Of a DNA stretch of 64,000 nucleotides, positions 43,601 to 52,058 are shown piece by piece. Source of the DNA: Micromonospora olivasterospora (GTDB lineage Bacteria > Actinomycetota > Actinomycetes > Mycobacteriales > Micromonosporaceae). Within the stretch, counting starts at the first letter, position 1; every line of letters begins with the position of its first letter. The notes beneath the pieces are model-generated. The model worked only from the letters and a program-made list of their open reading frames with translations. It made no database searches and had not been told where the DNA came from. The stretch lies in contig NZ_VLKE01000001.1 of the NCBI RefSeq assembly GCF_007830265.1, positions 5,518,001-5,582,000 on the forward strand, written 5' to 3'. The translations under genes and the position numbers were made by a program.

Positions 43601-46600
43601 ACCGCAGCACGTGTTCGCCCTCCACAGCCAGCCACAAAGATCCGGGCCGCCGAGGATCCGGGTGCGGGACCCTCTGCTGCCCGACGCCGCCGACCGGCCC
43701 GAGCCGGACGACCCGATACGTGATCCGTGGCTGCGACACCTGTTCGCATCCAGCACCCGGGTGGCCGCGTTCGACGGGAACGGTCGGCCCGCCACCATCA
43801 CCGACCTGCTCGGCCAGATCACCGGCCATCCGCAACCGACAACCACGACCGGCACCGGCACCGGCACCGACACCAGCGCGTTCCTGCTGGCCTCCACCAG
43901 CCCGCCGCGCGGCCCGTCCCACGCGATGTTCACCACCTCCACCGACCCGGCCGACTCTTCAAGCGGCGGACTGCCATCCGGTCCAGCGGGCAACGGCGAT
44001 CCGCCTGGTCCTGGCCTGGCGTCTGGTGATCAGGAATTCCTGAACGTGTGGGACCCGGATCTGGATGGGATGGATCTGGACACACCAAAGCTCGTCGAGT
44101 GGGGGCCGCTGCAGGACACCGAGCAGGTCCAGTCCCCGCTGTCCGGAATGCCAGGGGTGGATGTCGCGTGGGTGCCGTTGGGGGTGGGGGACAACGCGAC
44201 CGTGGCGGTCCCGCAACAGCGGGATGCGGGAGACCACGACCCGTTTCATCTTGACCCGAGACTTCTTGACCCGGCATTCGTGGAGGATCTGTGGATGCCG
44301 TACCTGGACCTGGACCTGGACCTGGGTGTGGGTCTAGGTCCGGGAGGGGTGGAACTGTCGGCGCTGCCGCCCGGCTGGGGGTGGACGCCACCGGACGGCA
44401 CCGAACAGGTCGATTCTTTGTACCCGCCGTCTGGGGTTGTGCCGGAGGTGGATGTCGCGTGGGCGTCGTCGGTGGTGGGGGACGACGTGACCGCGCCGGA
44501 CGATCGGGATACGGAAGATCACAACCTGTCTTCTCTTGACCCGGCGCTTCTTAACCCGGCATTCACCCAGGATCTATCGATGCCGGACCCGGATCTGGTT
44601 CTGGACCCGGATCTGGACCTGGACCTGGACCCGAATCTTGTTCTGGACCCGGATCTGGTTCTGGATCTAAATGGTGTGGATGGGGTTGGCCGGCCGGTGT
44701 TGGAGTTCGCGGTGCCGGCTGATGGGTATTGCGTGTTGTCGGCGTTCGTTGTCGCTGATCCGGTGTGGGTGCGGGACGTGTTGGCGCAGGCAGGGGTGCT
44801 GCCGGCGGATCTGTATGAGTGGCTGTCCGGTCCTGAGCGGGTGCGCGTCAGTGTGGGGCGGATGGCTGGTGCGGTGCCGGCCGGGTCTGAGCTGGCGCGG
44901 GTGAACGAGTTGTTGCAGGCCCATGTCGTGTCGTACCTGGACACCCGTTTCGGGGGGTTGCCGGCCGATGTGGTGGTGCAGCGGCGGCATCTGCCGCAGG
45001 GGGAGCCGTTGCGGCAGGTGCGGGAGCTCAGCGATGAGCAGGTGTTGGCGCGGCTGATGGAACGTGTCGGCGACCAGGGCGTTTCGGGGGGCGGTGTTGT
45101 CACCGAGGCGGCTTTCCTGGATGCGGCGCGGATCAGGCAGCGGTATGACGAGGCGCGTGCAGAGTTGATCGGGTTAAAGCAAAATCCAGGCGCGGTGACG
45201 GATGTGCCGCAGGAGCAGTTGGACTTCGTCAACGGGCGTGGCCGGGGTTTCCCGGTGGCGTTGTTGGCGCCGGAGCAGGCCCGTGACTATCTGGTCCACG
45301 TGTTGAGCACGTCTGACGGGCCGCTCGAGGCGGACGAGTTTGCCGAGGTCGTCGACACGGTGGCCGATTGGGGCGGCCGGTGGGCGGGGCCGGGTGGGGA
45401 GTTCCTGCTGCCGTTGCTGGCCCACGCCACCGGTAGCCGGATCACCGTTTGGCAGCGCACGGGGCGGGGGGTGAGCCCGGTGGCGGTGTTCGGGCCGCTG
45501 GTCGGCCGGGGGGTCGACCTGTACTACGTTGCGGCCGACCCGGCGAACCCCACCCACTACAACCACTACAACGCCGCTGTTCCCGCTGCTGTCCCGTTAC
45601 CGTCCGCGCCGGCCGAGCTGCCGCGGTCAGACGAGTGGGACCAGTTGTTCACGCGATTCTCCAGCGTGATGGGGCTGCCAGGAGCTGAGGATGTGCGCCG
45701 TAGTCTGCAGGCGCAGTTCGACCTCATCATCGACAGAACCGACTTCGCTGAAGCGAACGGCCTGTCCCCGGAGGACGTTCACCGGCTGCGGCAGGCCCTG
45801 GACACGCGCGGGACGTCCGTTCCCCACCTCAAGGGGGCGCTGCTACGCCTGATGTCCGAGGTGTACGAGGTCAACATCACCCTGGCCTCGGCCGCGTCGG
45901 GGTTCCACGACAACTATGGTTTCGCACCCGGGTATCCCAGGATGGTCGCACTGGGCCACCCCGACACTCAGATCACGTCCGGCCCGGCATCTCCGCACAC
46001 GCAATCCATACCGATCCGTACCGGCCAATCGGCAACCCCGCACCCCACACCACAGCCGCCCCCAGCGGCCTCCACCACCAAGGCGCCACTACCAGAACCG
46101 CCAGATCACGTGGTCACTTGGCGGCCCGGCAAGGACGGGCCTCAAACCTTCCGCGCATACCTGAAGAGGCTGGAAGAAAAGGGTGAACTCCCCGACGGGG
46201 TATCCCTGCCTGAAAAGAAAAAGTTGGGGCGGGGGATGGCCGCATGGGTGAAAGCCTGGGCACAGGGACTACAGGGTAAGACCGCCCCCGACGGCCACCG
46301 CTACACTCAGGATGAGGTAGCCGAACTATCCGGCAAACTGATCACCCAAGAATCGGTCAGGAGTTATTGGCGGGAGGCGGCGCCGTCGCTGCCCCCACCG
46401 CCAGATCACGTGGTCACTTGGCGGCCCGGCACGGATGGGCCCGCCACCCTCCGCGAATACCTGAAGAGGCTGGGAGAAAAGGGTGAACTCCCCGACGGGG
46501 TATCCCTGACCCCCGACAGACAGGGGAGGCTGGGGCCGGGGATGGGCGCATGGGTGAAAGCCTGGGCACAGGGCTGTAAGCCCGCCCCCGACGGCCACCG

Positions 46601-47963
46601 CTACACCCAGGATGAGGTAGCCACACTATCCGGCAAACTGATCGACAAGACATCGGTCGGGAATTATTGGCGGGAGGCGGCGCCGTCGCTGCCCCCACCG
46701 CCAGATCACGTGGTCACATGGGGGCCCGGCGAGGACGGGCCCGCCACCCTCCGCGCATACCTGAAGACGCTGGAAGAAAAGGGTGAACTCCCCGACGGGG
46801 TATCCCTGACCCCCGACAGACAGGGGAGGCTGGGGCCGGGGATGGCCGCATGGGTGAAAGCCTGGGCACAGGGACTACAGGGTAAGCCCGCCCCCGACGG
46901 CCACCCCTACACCGAGGATGAGGTAGCCGAACTATCCGGCAAACTGATCACCCAAAAATCGGTCAGGAGTTATTGGCGGGAGGCGGCGCCGTCGCTGCCC
47001 CCACCGCCAGATCACGTGGTCACATGGGAGCCCGGCAAGGACGGGCCCGCCACCCTCCGCGCATACCTGAAGACGCTGGAAGAAAAGGGTGAACTCCCCG
47101 ACGGGGCATCCCTGCCCAAAAAGAAAAACTTGGGGCGGGGGATGGCCGCATGGGTGAAAGCCTGGGCACAGGGACTACAGGGTAAGACCGCCCCCGACGG
47201 CCACCCCTACACCCAGGATGAGGTAGCCGAACTATCCGGCAAACTGATCACCCAAAAATCGGTCGGGAAATATTGGCGGGAGGCGGCGCCGCCGCTGCCC
47301 CCACCACCAGATCACGTGGTCACATGGCGGCCCGGCAAGGACGGGCCCGCCACCCTCCGCGCATACCTGAAGACGCTGGAAGAAAAGGGTGAACTCCCCG
47401 ACCGGGTATCCCTGACCCCCGACAGACAGGGGAGGCTGGGGCCGGGGATGGCCGCATGGGTGAAAGCCTGGGCACAGGGCTGTAAGCCCGCCCCCGACGG
47501 CCACCGCTACACCCAGGATGAGGTAGCCACACTATCCGGCAAACTGATCACCCGGCAATCGGTCGGGAGTTATTGGTGGGAGGCGGCGCCGTCGCTGCCC
47601 CCACCACCAGATCACGTGGTCACTTGGCGGCCCGGCAAGGACGGGCCCGCCACCCTCCGCGCATACCTGAAGACGCTGGAAGAAAAGGGTGAACTCCCCG
47701 ACCGGGTATCCCTGACCCCCGACGAACAGGGGAGGCTGGGGCCGGGGATGGCCGCATGGGTGAAAGCCTGGGCACAGGGCTGTAAGCCCGCCCCCGACGG
47801 CCACCGCTACACCCAGAAGGAGGTAGCCACACTATCCGGCAAACTGATCGACCAGGAATCGGTCGGGAGATATTGGCGGGAGGCGGCGCCGCCGCTCCCT
47901 CCACCGCCACCCGGAACGGGTCAAGGTCTTGAGTTGCCATTTGATTTACACCTTCTGCTTTAG
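40647..47963 (+). CDS. Giant polymorphic-toxin-like protein B with papain-fold, OTU-like and six-repeat C-terminal region, 2438 aa
   Basis: TTG start; GGGAGG lies 12 bases upstream. Rough layout: 1-320 helical domain (VRTVLGPLLEQTIRAVRQAG; AMWFWNPVGAAAHVAQARTI); 355-410 Pro/Ser linker; 410-730 helical regions; 890-1040 papain-fold domain, Cys901 (WWCVA), His988 (QHVFAL), Asp1008 (RVRDPL); 1130-1345 acidic repeats; 1350-1645 OTU-like domain, Cys1362 (PADGYCVLSAF) with His1637/1640; 1650-1790 a helical part with HLKGALLRLMSEVYEVN; 1820-2420 six repeats; tail GLELPFDLHLLL. No secretion system or immunity gene is adjacent. WXG100-type export is inferred only from the helical N-terminus. Cys-protease or deamidase activity on a host or rival protein is plausible. 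Confidence 0.85.
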   Translation: MVAAAAFSTVELSESSLRVLEGFTGVRVSRAGLPLLWDDIGTLEMLAYRVRTVLGPLLEQTIRAVRQAGEGEAFDRFVAQTVPFVGKMAETADLMLAVVEAEKKFFLETETGKRTTVAMFSFMQAEFAAAAAMWFWNPVGAAAHVAQARTIIQVVLRSALVRSAASSTAMQMLTMPGSALLAQVSMMTDGLQSGVNWSAVGKQAAYAGAVAFLGTVGGPALGKAAGAVAGAVGKLGLSDSTKMLLTDLLTRPVLETGTEGLFGIGASLMVDGYWDPGNLGADLLSGALSGAGGSAASGLGLVVNRAMMQPRVQMPRLAFTPDGKPVLPVGATPVGVDPSTGYQSGVDDPTAVVTGGQAAPSTPPPTLPPLPASNLSAPSLDLPAPHVDLSVPSWSVPSLSVPVAPVPEWVVAAGGPVVERWHRFQQDLVDRYGGLLAGVARAGKSMAALAVPVEGVFGGWVDARRGDRAVAGFLSAVGLPAAALTEGYLAGVRERAVARMAEALASAGEQFPAEVRAQQVIAALPAAFDLEALRAIAHLAVQHHIDRYLAAGLPTAAGTSWAVGTPTGAGVPAGAGAAVPSAAAIEAVKSAVRDRVDRSLNAILGTSALPAVLPAVVAGPDAAQVSAVADAVRQAVFDLPARFSAAAVPGAPAPAANWATVGVAESGRAGAPTVPIRPEQHTAAATSQAVEQFTGLAHQYGVKPARHDPLAESFQRDWVNGYHQVLTQAAGSATPGTPGTPGTPGTAGTPEAAGARSMVPAGAASRADDTPIHHNATANANASGRDSDSDMSVASDDVFSNLDTSDTMSISDVSSPDESLGGVPGKHGLSDADSSRDEPVSGGPGRHGEPAVAATGQAVAATGQAVAATGQAVGMFESGQRVANWAAAEQARAGSGDLWWCVAATLDVFHTVYKRLGNRAVFDDRIIGPDGRLAPTMGWPQLMEILDTVPERVAHPDGVAGGDVLAALRAVPGSMVVVRAAPPNEPQHVFALHSQPQRSGPPRIRVRDPLLPDAADRPEPDDPIRDPWLRHLFASSTRVAAFDGNGRPATITDLLGQITGHPQPTTTTGTGTGTDTSAFLLASTSPPRGPSHAMFTTSTDPADSSSGGLPSGPAGNGDPPGPGLASGDQEFLNVWDPDLDGMDLDTPKLVEWGPLQDTEQVQSPLSGMPGVDVAWVPLGVGDNATVAVPQQRDAGDHDPFHLDPRLLDPAFVEDLWMPYLDLDLDLGVGLGPGGVELSALPPGWGWTPPDGTEQVDSLYPPSGVVPEVDVAWASSVVGDDVTAPDDRDTEDHNLSSLDPALLNPAFTQDLSMPDPDLVLDPDLDLDLDPNLVLDPDLVLDLNGVDGVGRPVLEFAVPADGYCVLSAFVVADPVWVRDVLAQAGVLPADLYEWLSGPERVRVSVGRMAGAVPAGSELARVNELLQAHVVSYLDTRFGGLPADVVVQRRHLPQGEPLRQVRELSDEQVLARLMERVGDQGVSGGGVVTEAAFLDAARIRQRYDEARAELIGLKQNPGAVTDVPQEQLDFVNGRGRGFPVALLAPEQARDYLVHVLSTSDGPLEADEFAEVVDTVADWGGRWAGPGGEFLLPLLAHATGSRITVWQRTGRGVSPVAVFGPLVGRGVDLYYVAADPANPTHYNHYNAAVPAAVPLPSAPAELPRSDEWDQLFTRFSSVMGLPGAEDVRRSLQAQFDLIIDRTDFAEANGLSPEDVHRLRQALDTRGTSVPHLKGALLRLMSEVYEVNITLASAASGFHDNYGFAPGYPRMVALGHPDTQITSGPASPHTQSIPIRTGQSATPHPTPQPPPAASTTKAPLPEPPDHVVTWRPGKDGPQTFRAYLKRLEEKGELPDGVSLPEKKKLGRGMAAWVKAWAQGLQGKTAPDGHRYTQDEVAELSGKLITQESVRSYWREAAPSLPPPPDHVVTWRPGTDGPATLREYLKRLGEKGELPDGVSLTPDRQGRLGPGMGAWVKAWAQGCKPAPDGHRYTQDEVATLSGKLIDKTSVGNYWREAAPSLPPPPDHVVTWGPGEDGPATLRAYLKTLEEKGELPDGVSLTPDRQGRLGPGMAAWVKAWAQGLQGKPAPDGHPYTEDEVAELSGKLITQKSVRSYWREAAPSLPPPPDHVVTWEPGKDGPATLRAYLKTLEEKGELPDGASLPKKKNLGRGMAAWVKAWAQGLQGKTAPDGHPYTQDEVAELSGKLITQKSVGKYWREAAPPLPPPPDHVVTWRPGKDGPATLRAYLKTLEEKGELPDRVSLTPDRQGRLGPGMAAWVKAWAQGCKPAPDGHRYTQDEVATLSGKLITRQSVGSYWWEAAPSLPPPPDHVVTWRPGKDGPATLRAYLKTLEEKGELPDRVSLTPDEQGRLGPGMAAWVKAWAQGCKPAPDGHRYTQKEVATLSGKLIDQESVGRYWREAAPPLPPPPPGTGQGLELPFDLHLLL
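43200..43262 (+). repeat. Three 21-bp tandem repeats in gene B
   Basis: GTTGCGGCAACTGGGCAGGCC occurs three times in a row, the first with two substitutions. It encodes three VAATGQA units just before the papain-fold domain. In-frame contraction or expansion would vary a linker only. Confidence 0.9.
46104..47910 (+). repeat. Six tandem 300/306-bp coding repeats in gene B
   Basis: Units start at 46104, 46404, 46704, 47010, 47310 and 47610. Each encodes DHVVTWRPGKDG, then TLRAYLKTLEEKGELPDGVS, a variable turn (TPDRQGRLGPGM or a KKK-LGRGM version), AAWVKAWAQG, a loop of two alternative lengths (GLQGKTAPDGH or CKPAPDGH) and YTQDEVAELSGKLI-x4-VGxYWREA, plus a PSLPPPP linker. The alternative segments are reshuffled among units, as if by recombination between copies. 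The array in gene A has the same plan. Confidence 0.93.
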
Positions 47964-48266
47964 TTTTAGTTCTTGAGTTTCACGGGCCTTAGGGGTTTCC
48001 TAACGCTCATGTCGCCGGGGATCATTTACTGTAGTTGATCTTTAGGGCGCGGGGTTGAGTGTCTGGCCGGGCATGCGGCATTCGTCCCGGGTGTCTCTGT
48101 CGGCAGAGGACCATTTGGCGACAGGGTGCGGAACGGGGTCAATGGATCACTCCCGACCACGGGAATCCGACCCGCCGATCCAATGCGGGCCGATCCGAGT
48201 TGACGACAGCGTTTGATGACAGTTGGATCAGCGGTGTCGGCGACGATCGGATGGACAGGACAGGCA
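47964..48266. other. Intergenic region between gene B and the recombinase
   Basis: About 300 bases with no coherent gene. The first 30 bases after gene B share the CTTCTGCTxTAG end with gene A. A GTTTGATGACAGTTGGATC stretch near 48210-48230 precedes the recombinase and may contain its promoter. Confidence 0.35.
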
Positions 48267-48866
48267 ATGGCGGAGTTGGTCTACACGCGGGTGTCCACCG
48301 ACGAGCAGAGCACCCAGCGGCAGAGCCACCTGCTTGACGAGGCCGGGCTCACCGCCGAGGCCGGGGCGCGGATGTTCAGCGACCCGGCCACCTCGTCCAA
48401 GATCCCGGCGCTGGAGCGTGCCGGGTTCCGGGAGCTGGCCCGCTTCGCCCGGCTCGGCGACCGGCTCACGGTCTCCGAGCTGTACCGGCTGTGCCGCGAC
48501 CTGGCCGACATCCTCGCCGTGCGCGACTGGTGCCAGCGCCATCAGGTGAAGCTGCGTGTACTGTCCGGCGCGCTGTCGAGCATCACCGACCTGGCCGCCA
48601 CCGACGCGACTACCACCATGCTCGTCAACATCGTCGTATCGGTCGGGCAGTTCCAGCGCGACCTACAGAACGAACTCACCCGTGACGGGCTGGCCGCAGC
48701 CCGGGCCGCCGGCAGCGTCTCCGGACGGCGCGCCCGGCACGTCGAGCTCGGCGTCACCGAGCAGAGCCGTCAGACATACCGCGACGGGTCGAGCATCGCC
48801 GCCCTCGCCCGCGACCACCGCGTCAGCCGCGGCGCGATCCGCACCGCTTTAGTAGTGCTTTGTTAG
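48267..48866 (+). CDS. Serine recombinase (resolvase/invertase), C-terminus clipped by an IS
   Basis: The ATG at 48267 begins MAELVYTRVSTDEQSTQRQS, with the catalytic Ser in YTRVSTDEQ. FSDPATSSKIPALERAGFRE, then GDRLTVSELYRLCRDLADIL and LSSITDLAATDATTTMLVNI give the catalytic fold. FQRDLQNELTRDGLAAARAA (helix E) precedes an HTH (GSSIAALARDHRVSRGAIRT). The last residues (LVVLC) come from the IS end at 48853, so a few native residues are lost. The HTH is almost complete, so activity may remain. The typical size is 190-200 aa and the present one is about 199. It may once have acted on nearby repeats. Confidence 0.85.
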   Translation: MAELVYTRVSTDEQSTQRQSHLLDEAGLTAEAGARMFSDPATSSKIPALERAGFRELARFARLGDRLTVSELYRLCRDLADILAVRDWCQRHQVKLRVLSGALSSITDLAATDATTTMLVNIVVSVGQFQRDLQNELTRDGLAAARAAGSVSGRRARHVELGVTEQSRQTYRDGSSIAALARDHRVSRGAIRTALVVLC

Positions 48867-50287
48867 GTTCACGGCGTGTCGCGTAGCTGCCGATTGTGGT
48901 TGGTGTTTGGCTTGGTGGTGTGACTCCGGAGCAGGTCGAGAAGGTGCGTCCGCGGCTGGTCGAGTTCACCGCGGCGATGTTGGATGGTGCGGTTCGGCGT
49001 TCGGATCAGCGGGTCAAGGGCGAGTTGTACATGCGTGGCCTGCTCACCGATGGGGCGCGGAAGTCGATGCAGCCGATGGCGGAACGCCTCGGCGTCGATC
49101 ATCAGCAGTTGCAGCAGTTCATCACGTCCTCGACGTGGGACTACACGGCGGTGCGGGCGAACGTGGCACGGTGGGCGGTCGACGCGATCGACCCGGCCGC
49201 GTACGTGATCGACGACTCGGGCTTCCCGAAGGACGGCACCGCCTCGCCGTGTGTGGCCCGCCAGTACTCGGGCACCCTGGGCAAGACCGGCAACTGTCAG
49301 ATCGGGGTAAGCGTCCAGGCGGTCACCGACACCGCGTCGGTGGCCGCGAACTGGCGGTTGTTCTGTCCGCGATCGTGGGACGACACCATGGTCGCCGATC
49401 CCGACCGGGCCGCGGCGGTGCGGGCTCGGCGGGGCCGGGCCCGCCTGCCCGACGATGTGCGGCACCGGGAGAAATGGCGCCTCGCGCTGGACATGCTCGA
49501 CCAGATGATCGACCAGTGGGGGCTACCGAGACTGCCGGTGGCCGCGGACTCCGGCTACGGCGACTGCACCCTGTTCCGGCTCGGCCTGGCCGAACGTGGC
49601 CTGCGCTACGTGGTCCAGGTCGACCCGACCGCCACCGCCCACCCCGCCGACGCGGTCCCGGTCACCGCGGCCTACTCCGGACGGGGCCGCCCACCCCGCC
49701 CGGCCTACCCCGACCCGCCGGTCACCCTCAAGGACCTGGTCCTGGCCGCGGGCCGCGGCACCGCACGGCAGGTCACCTGGCGGCGCGGCAGCCGGCGCAG
49801 CACAACGAACCCGACCGCGGCGATGCGTTCGCACTTCCTACGGCTACGCATCCGCCCCGCGAACCGGGACATCCCCCGCGGCGGCGACGGCAGCCTGCCC
49901 GAATGCTGGTTGATCGCCGAATGGCCACCCGGCGCCGACGAGCCAGTCAAGTACTGGCTGTCCAACATGCAGCCACGCACATCACTCAAGACACTGGTCC
50001 GACTCGGAAAGATCCGCTGGCGGGTCGAACACGACTACCGCGAACTCAAGACAGGCCTGGGCATCGACCACTTCGAAGGCCGCAGCTTCACCGGCTGGCA
50101 TCGCCACGTCACCCTCACCGTGCTCGCCCAAGCCTTCTGCACCCTGCTACGCCTGGACCCAGAAGCGGATGCGCCGGCCTGACCCTCTACGCCGTAGTAC
50201 GCGAGCTGCAACAACTGCTCGTCGTCATGGCCGGCGCTTGCCACACCTGCAACCGCCCATTCGACGACACAACCTAACAAAGCACTA
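48853..50287 (+). mobile_element. IS701-family insertion sequence, 1.4 kb
   Basis: Perfect 17-base terminal inverted repeats (TAGTGCTTTGTTAGGTT at 48853-48869 and its complement at 50271-50287). The flanks are TTAG on the left and CTAG on the right, both fitting the YTAR targets known for IS701-type elements. The two flanks are not identical, so a clean target duplication is not shown. It carries one intact transposase and has clipped the recombinase. Confidence 0.9.
48896..50182 (+). CDS. IS701-family DDE transposase, 428 aa
   Basis: GTG start. The N-terminal DNA-binding region (VTPEQVEKVRPRLVEFTAAM, GELYMRGLLTDGARKSMQPM) is followed by the DDE core: AYVIDDSGFPKDGTASPCVA (first Asp), LPVAADSGYGDCTLFRLGLA (second Asp) and IRWRVEHDYRELKTGLGIDH (Glu in the YREL motif). 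All are intact and the length is typical. The stop is 105 bases before the right end. Probably active. Confidence 0.95.
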   Translation: MVGVWLGGVTPEQVEKVRPRLVEFTAAMLDGAVRRSDQRVKGELYMRGLLTDGARKSMQPMAERLGVDHQQLQQFITSSTWDYTAVRANVARWAVDAIDPAAYVIDDSGFPKDGTASPCVARQYSGTLGKTGNCQIGVSVQAVTDTASVAANWRLFCPRSWDDTMVADPDRAAAVRARRGRARLPDDVRHREKWRLALDMLDQMIDQWGLPRLPVAADSGYGDCTLFRLGLAERGLRYVVQVDPTATAHPADAVPVTAAYSGRGRPPRPAYPDPPVTLKDLVLAAGRGTARQVTWRRGSRRSTTNPTAAMRSHFLRLRIRPANRDIPRGGDGSLPECWLIAEWPPGADEPVKYWLSNMQPRTSLKTLVRLGKIRWRVEHDYRELKTGLGIDHFEGRSFTGWHRHVTLTVLAQAFCTLLRLDPEADAPA

Positions 50288-50519
50288 CTAGGCAGCTGGT
50301 GTTGAACGGCGGTTGAACGGGTCCCCGGTCGGCCGCCGTTATCTCATGTGGTGTCGGTTCGGTGTGAGCCGCTGGAGGACCTCGCCGGCGCCGTAGACGG
50401 CGGCGGTGTCGTCGTCTACGGCGGTGGTGGCGGTCGGGCCGGCGATCAGCCCGGCGACCGGTTCGGCTGGAGCTCCACCATCTCAGCACGCTGTCGACTG
50501 CCCTACGGAAGGGGCGCCC

Positions 50520-51982
50520 GTGTCTCCTCGGCGAAAAGTGCAGGTCGCATGGCTCACCTCGGTCGTCGCAGCGCTGTCGCTGGCCGCGGTCGGTGTCGCG
50601 GTAATCCCGGACGCGGTCCCCGTGCCGGCCCCGTGCCACCCCGACGTCGACGGGTGGCCGGCCTGCGCGGCCACGGAGAAGCAGCTCTCCGGGGCCGGCG
50701 GAAGTCCACCCCGAGGGTCCGCGCCAGCGGCAGACACCGAGCGCGACCTTGCGTTGAGCAACCTGGACATCCGCCTGATGCCGCTCGGCGACTCGATCAC
50801 CTACGGCGTGAAGAGTTCCGACCGCAACGGCTACCGCGACGAGTTGTACGACTACCTCAAGGGCAACGCGCGGAACGTCGACTTCGTCGGATCGGCGAAG
50901 ACCGGGTCGATGGGCGACAACGACCACGAGGGCCACCGCGGCGACCGGATCGACGAGATCACGGCAATCGCCGACTGCAGCGTGCCGCGCTATCAGCCGA
51001 ACCTCATCACGCTGCACGCCGGCACCAACGACATCGGCCAGAACTTCGCGCTGTCGTCCGCGCCCACCCGGCTCAAGGATCTGATCAACCAGACGCTGGC
51101 CGATTCACCACGGGCCACGGTGCTGGTCGCCCAGCTCATCCCGGCCGGCAAGACCGGGTTGCAGTCGCGCATCGACGCGTACAACGCGGCGCTGCCCGCC
51201 GTGGTGCGGGACCTGCAGGACAAGGGCAAGCGCGTGCTCCTGGTGGACATGAGCAGGGTGCTGATCACCGATGGTCTGCAGAACGACGTCCACCCGAACG
51301 ACGAGGGCTACGCCAAGATGGCCGCCGCCTGGTACGAAAGCGTGCTCGATGCGAACCATCGGGGCTGGATCCAGGCGCCGCTGCCGGAGAACGCCCCCAC
51401 CGCCTGCTCCCCGGGAGACTCCGACGACACGGCACTCGGTACGGGGTGGCGCAAGCTGGGCGAGATCGCCTCCGGATACGGCGGCACCCCCGGCCGTCCG
51501 ATCATCGCCGAGCTGAACGGCGACAAGCGGGCCGACTACCTGCAGGTCTATTCGGACGGCCGCTTCCGGGCCTCGGTGAACACGGTCGGCACGCCCGGGC
51601 AGCCCCACTGGGTCAACGTGGGCAGGTACGCCCCCGCAGGGCAGACGGCGGTCCACGGCGACGAGGTGCGGTTCGCCGACCTCAACGGGGACGGGCGCGA
51701 CGACTACCTCGTGGTCAGTTCCAATAGCGAGGTGCGGGCGTACCTCAACGTCAAGGGTTCGGGTGACACGCTCGCGTTCGTCCCCTGGGGGATCGTCTTC
51801 CGCGTCGATTCATTCAACCGGAGCAACCTGCGCTTCGCGGACGTCACCGGAGACGGGCGTGACGACCTGCTGCGGGCCGACTACCTCCAGGTCAGCGTCG
51901 AGGCGGCGACGGCAGGGCCGACTACCTGGTGGTCTACCAGGGCGGCGCGGTCCGCGCCTGGCTGAACCGCGGCGGGAACTAG
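50520..51982 (+). pseudogene. Secreted SGNH/GDSL hydrolase with FG-GAP repeats, frameshifted near the end
   Basis: The GTG at 50520 with GGAAGGGG starts an export signal (RRKVQVAWLTSVVAALSLAA). SGNH blocks: LMPLGDSITYGVKSSDRNGY (block I Ser), LITLHAGTNDIGQNF (block III Asn) and VHPNDEGYAKMAAAWYESVL (block V Asp/His). FG-GAP/VCBS-type repeats follow: AELNGDKRADYLQVYSDGRF, FADLNGDGRDDYLVVSSNSE, FADVTGDGRDDLLRADYLQV. Near 51905 the frame slips; the next one would give GGDGRADYLVVYQGGAVRAW ending at 51982. In-frame the ORF ends at 51965. The catalytic domain is unaffected, so it may still act on esters of polysaccharides. Confidence 0.8.
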
Positions 51983-52058
51983 CTGTGTCCACTGCCGATC
52001 CGCCATCGGCACCACAATGATCCCCTGCGTACGGATTCCCGCAGGCTACGGGTCCGGG

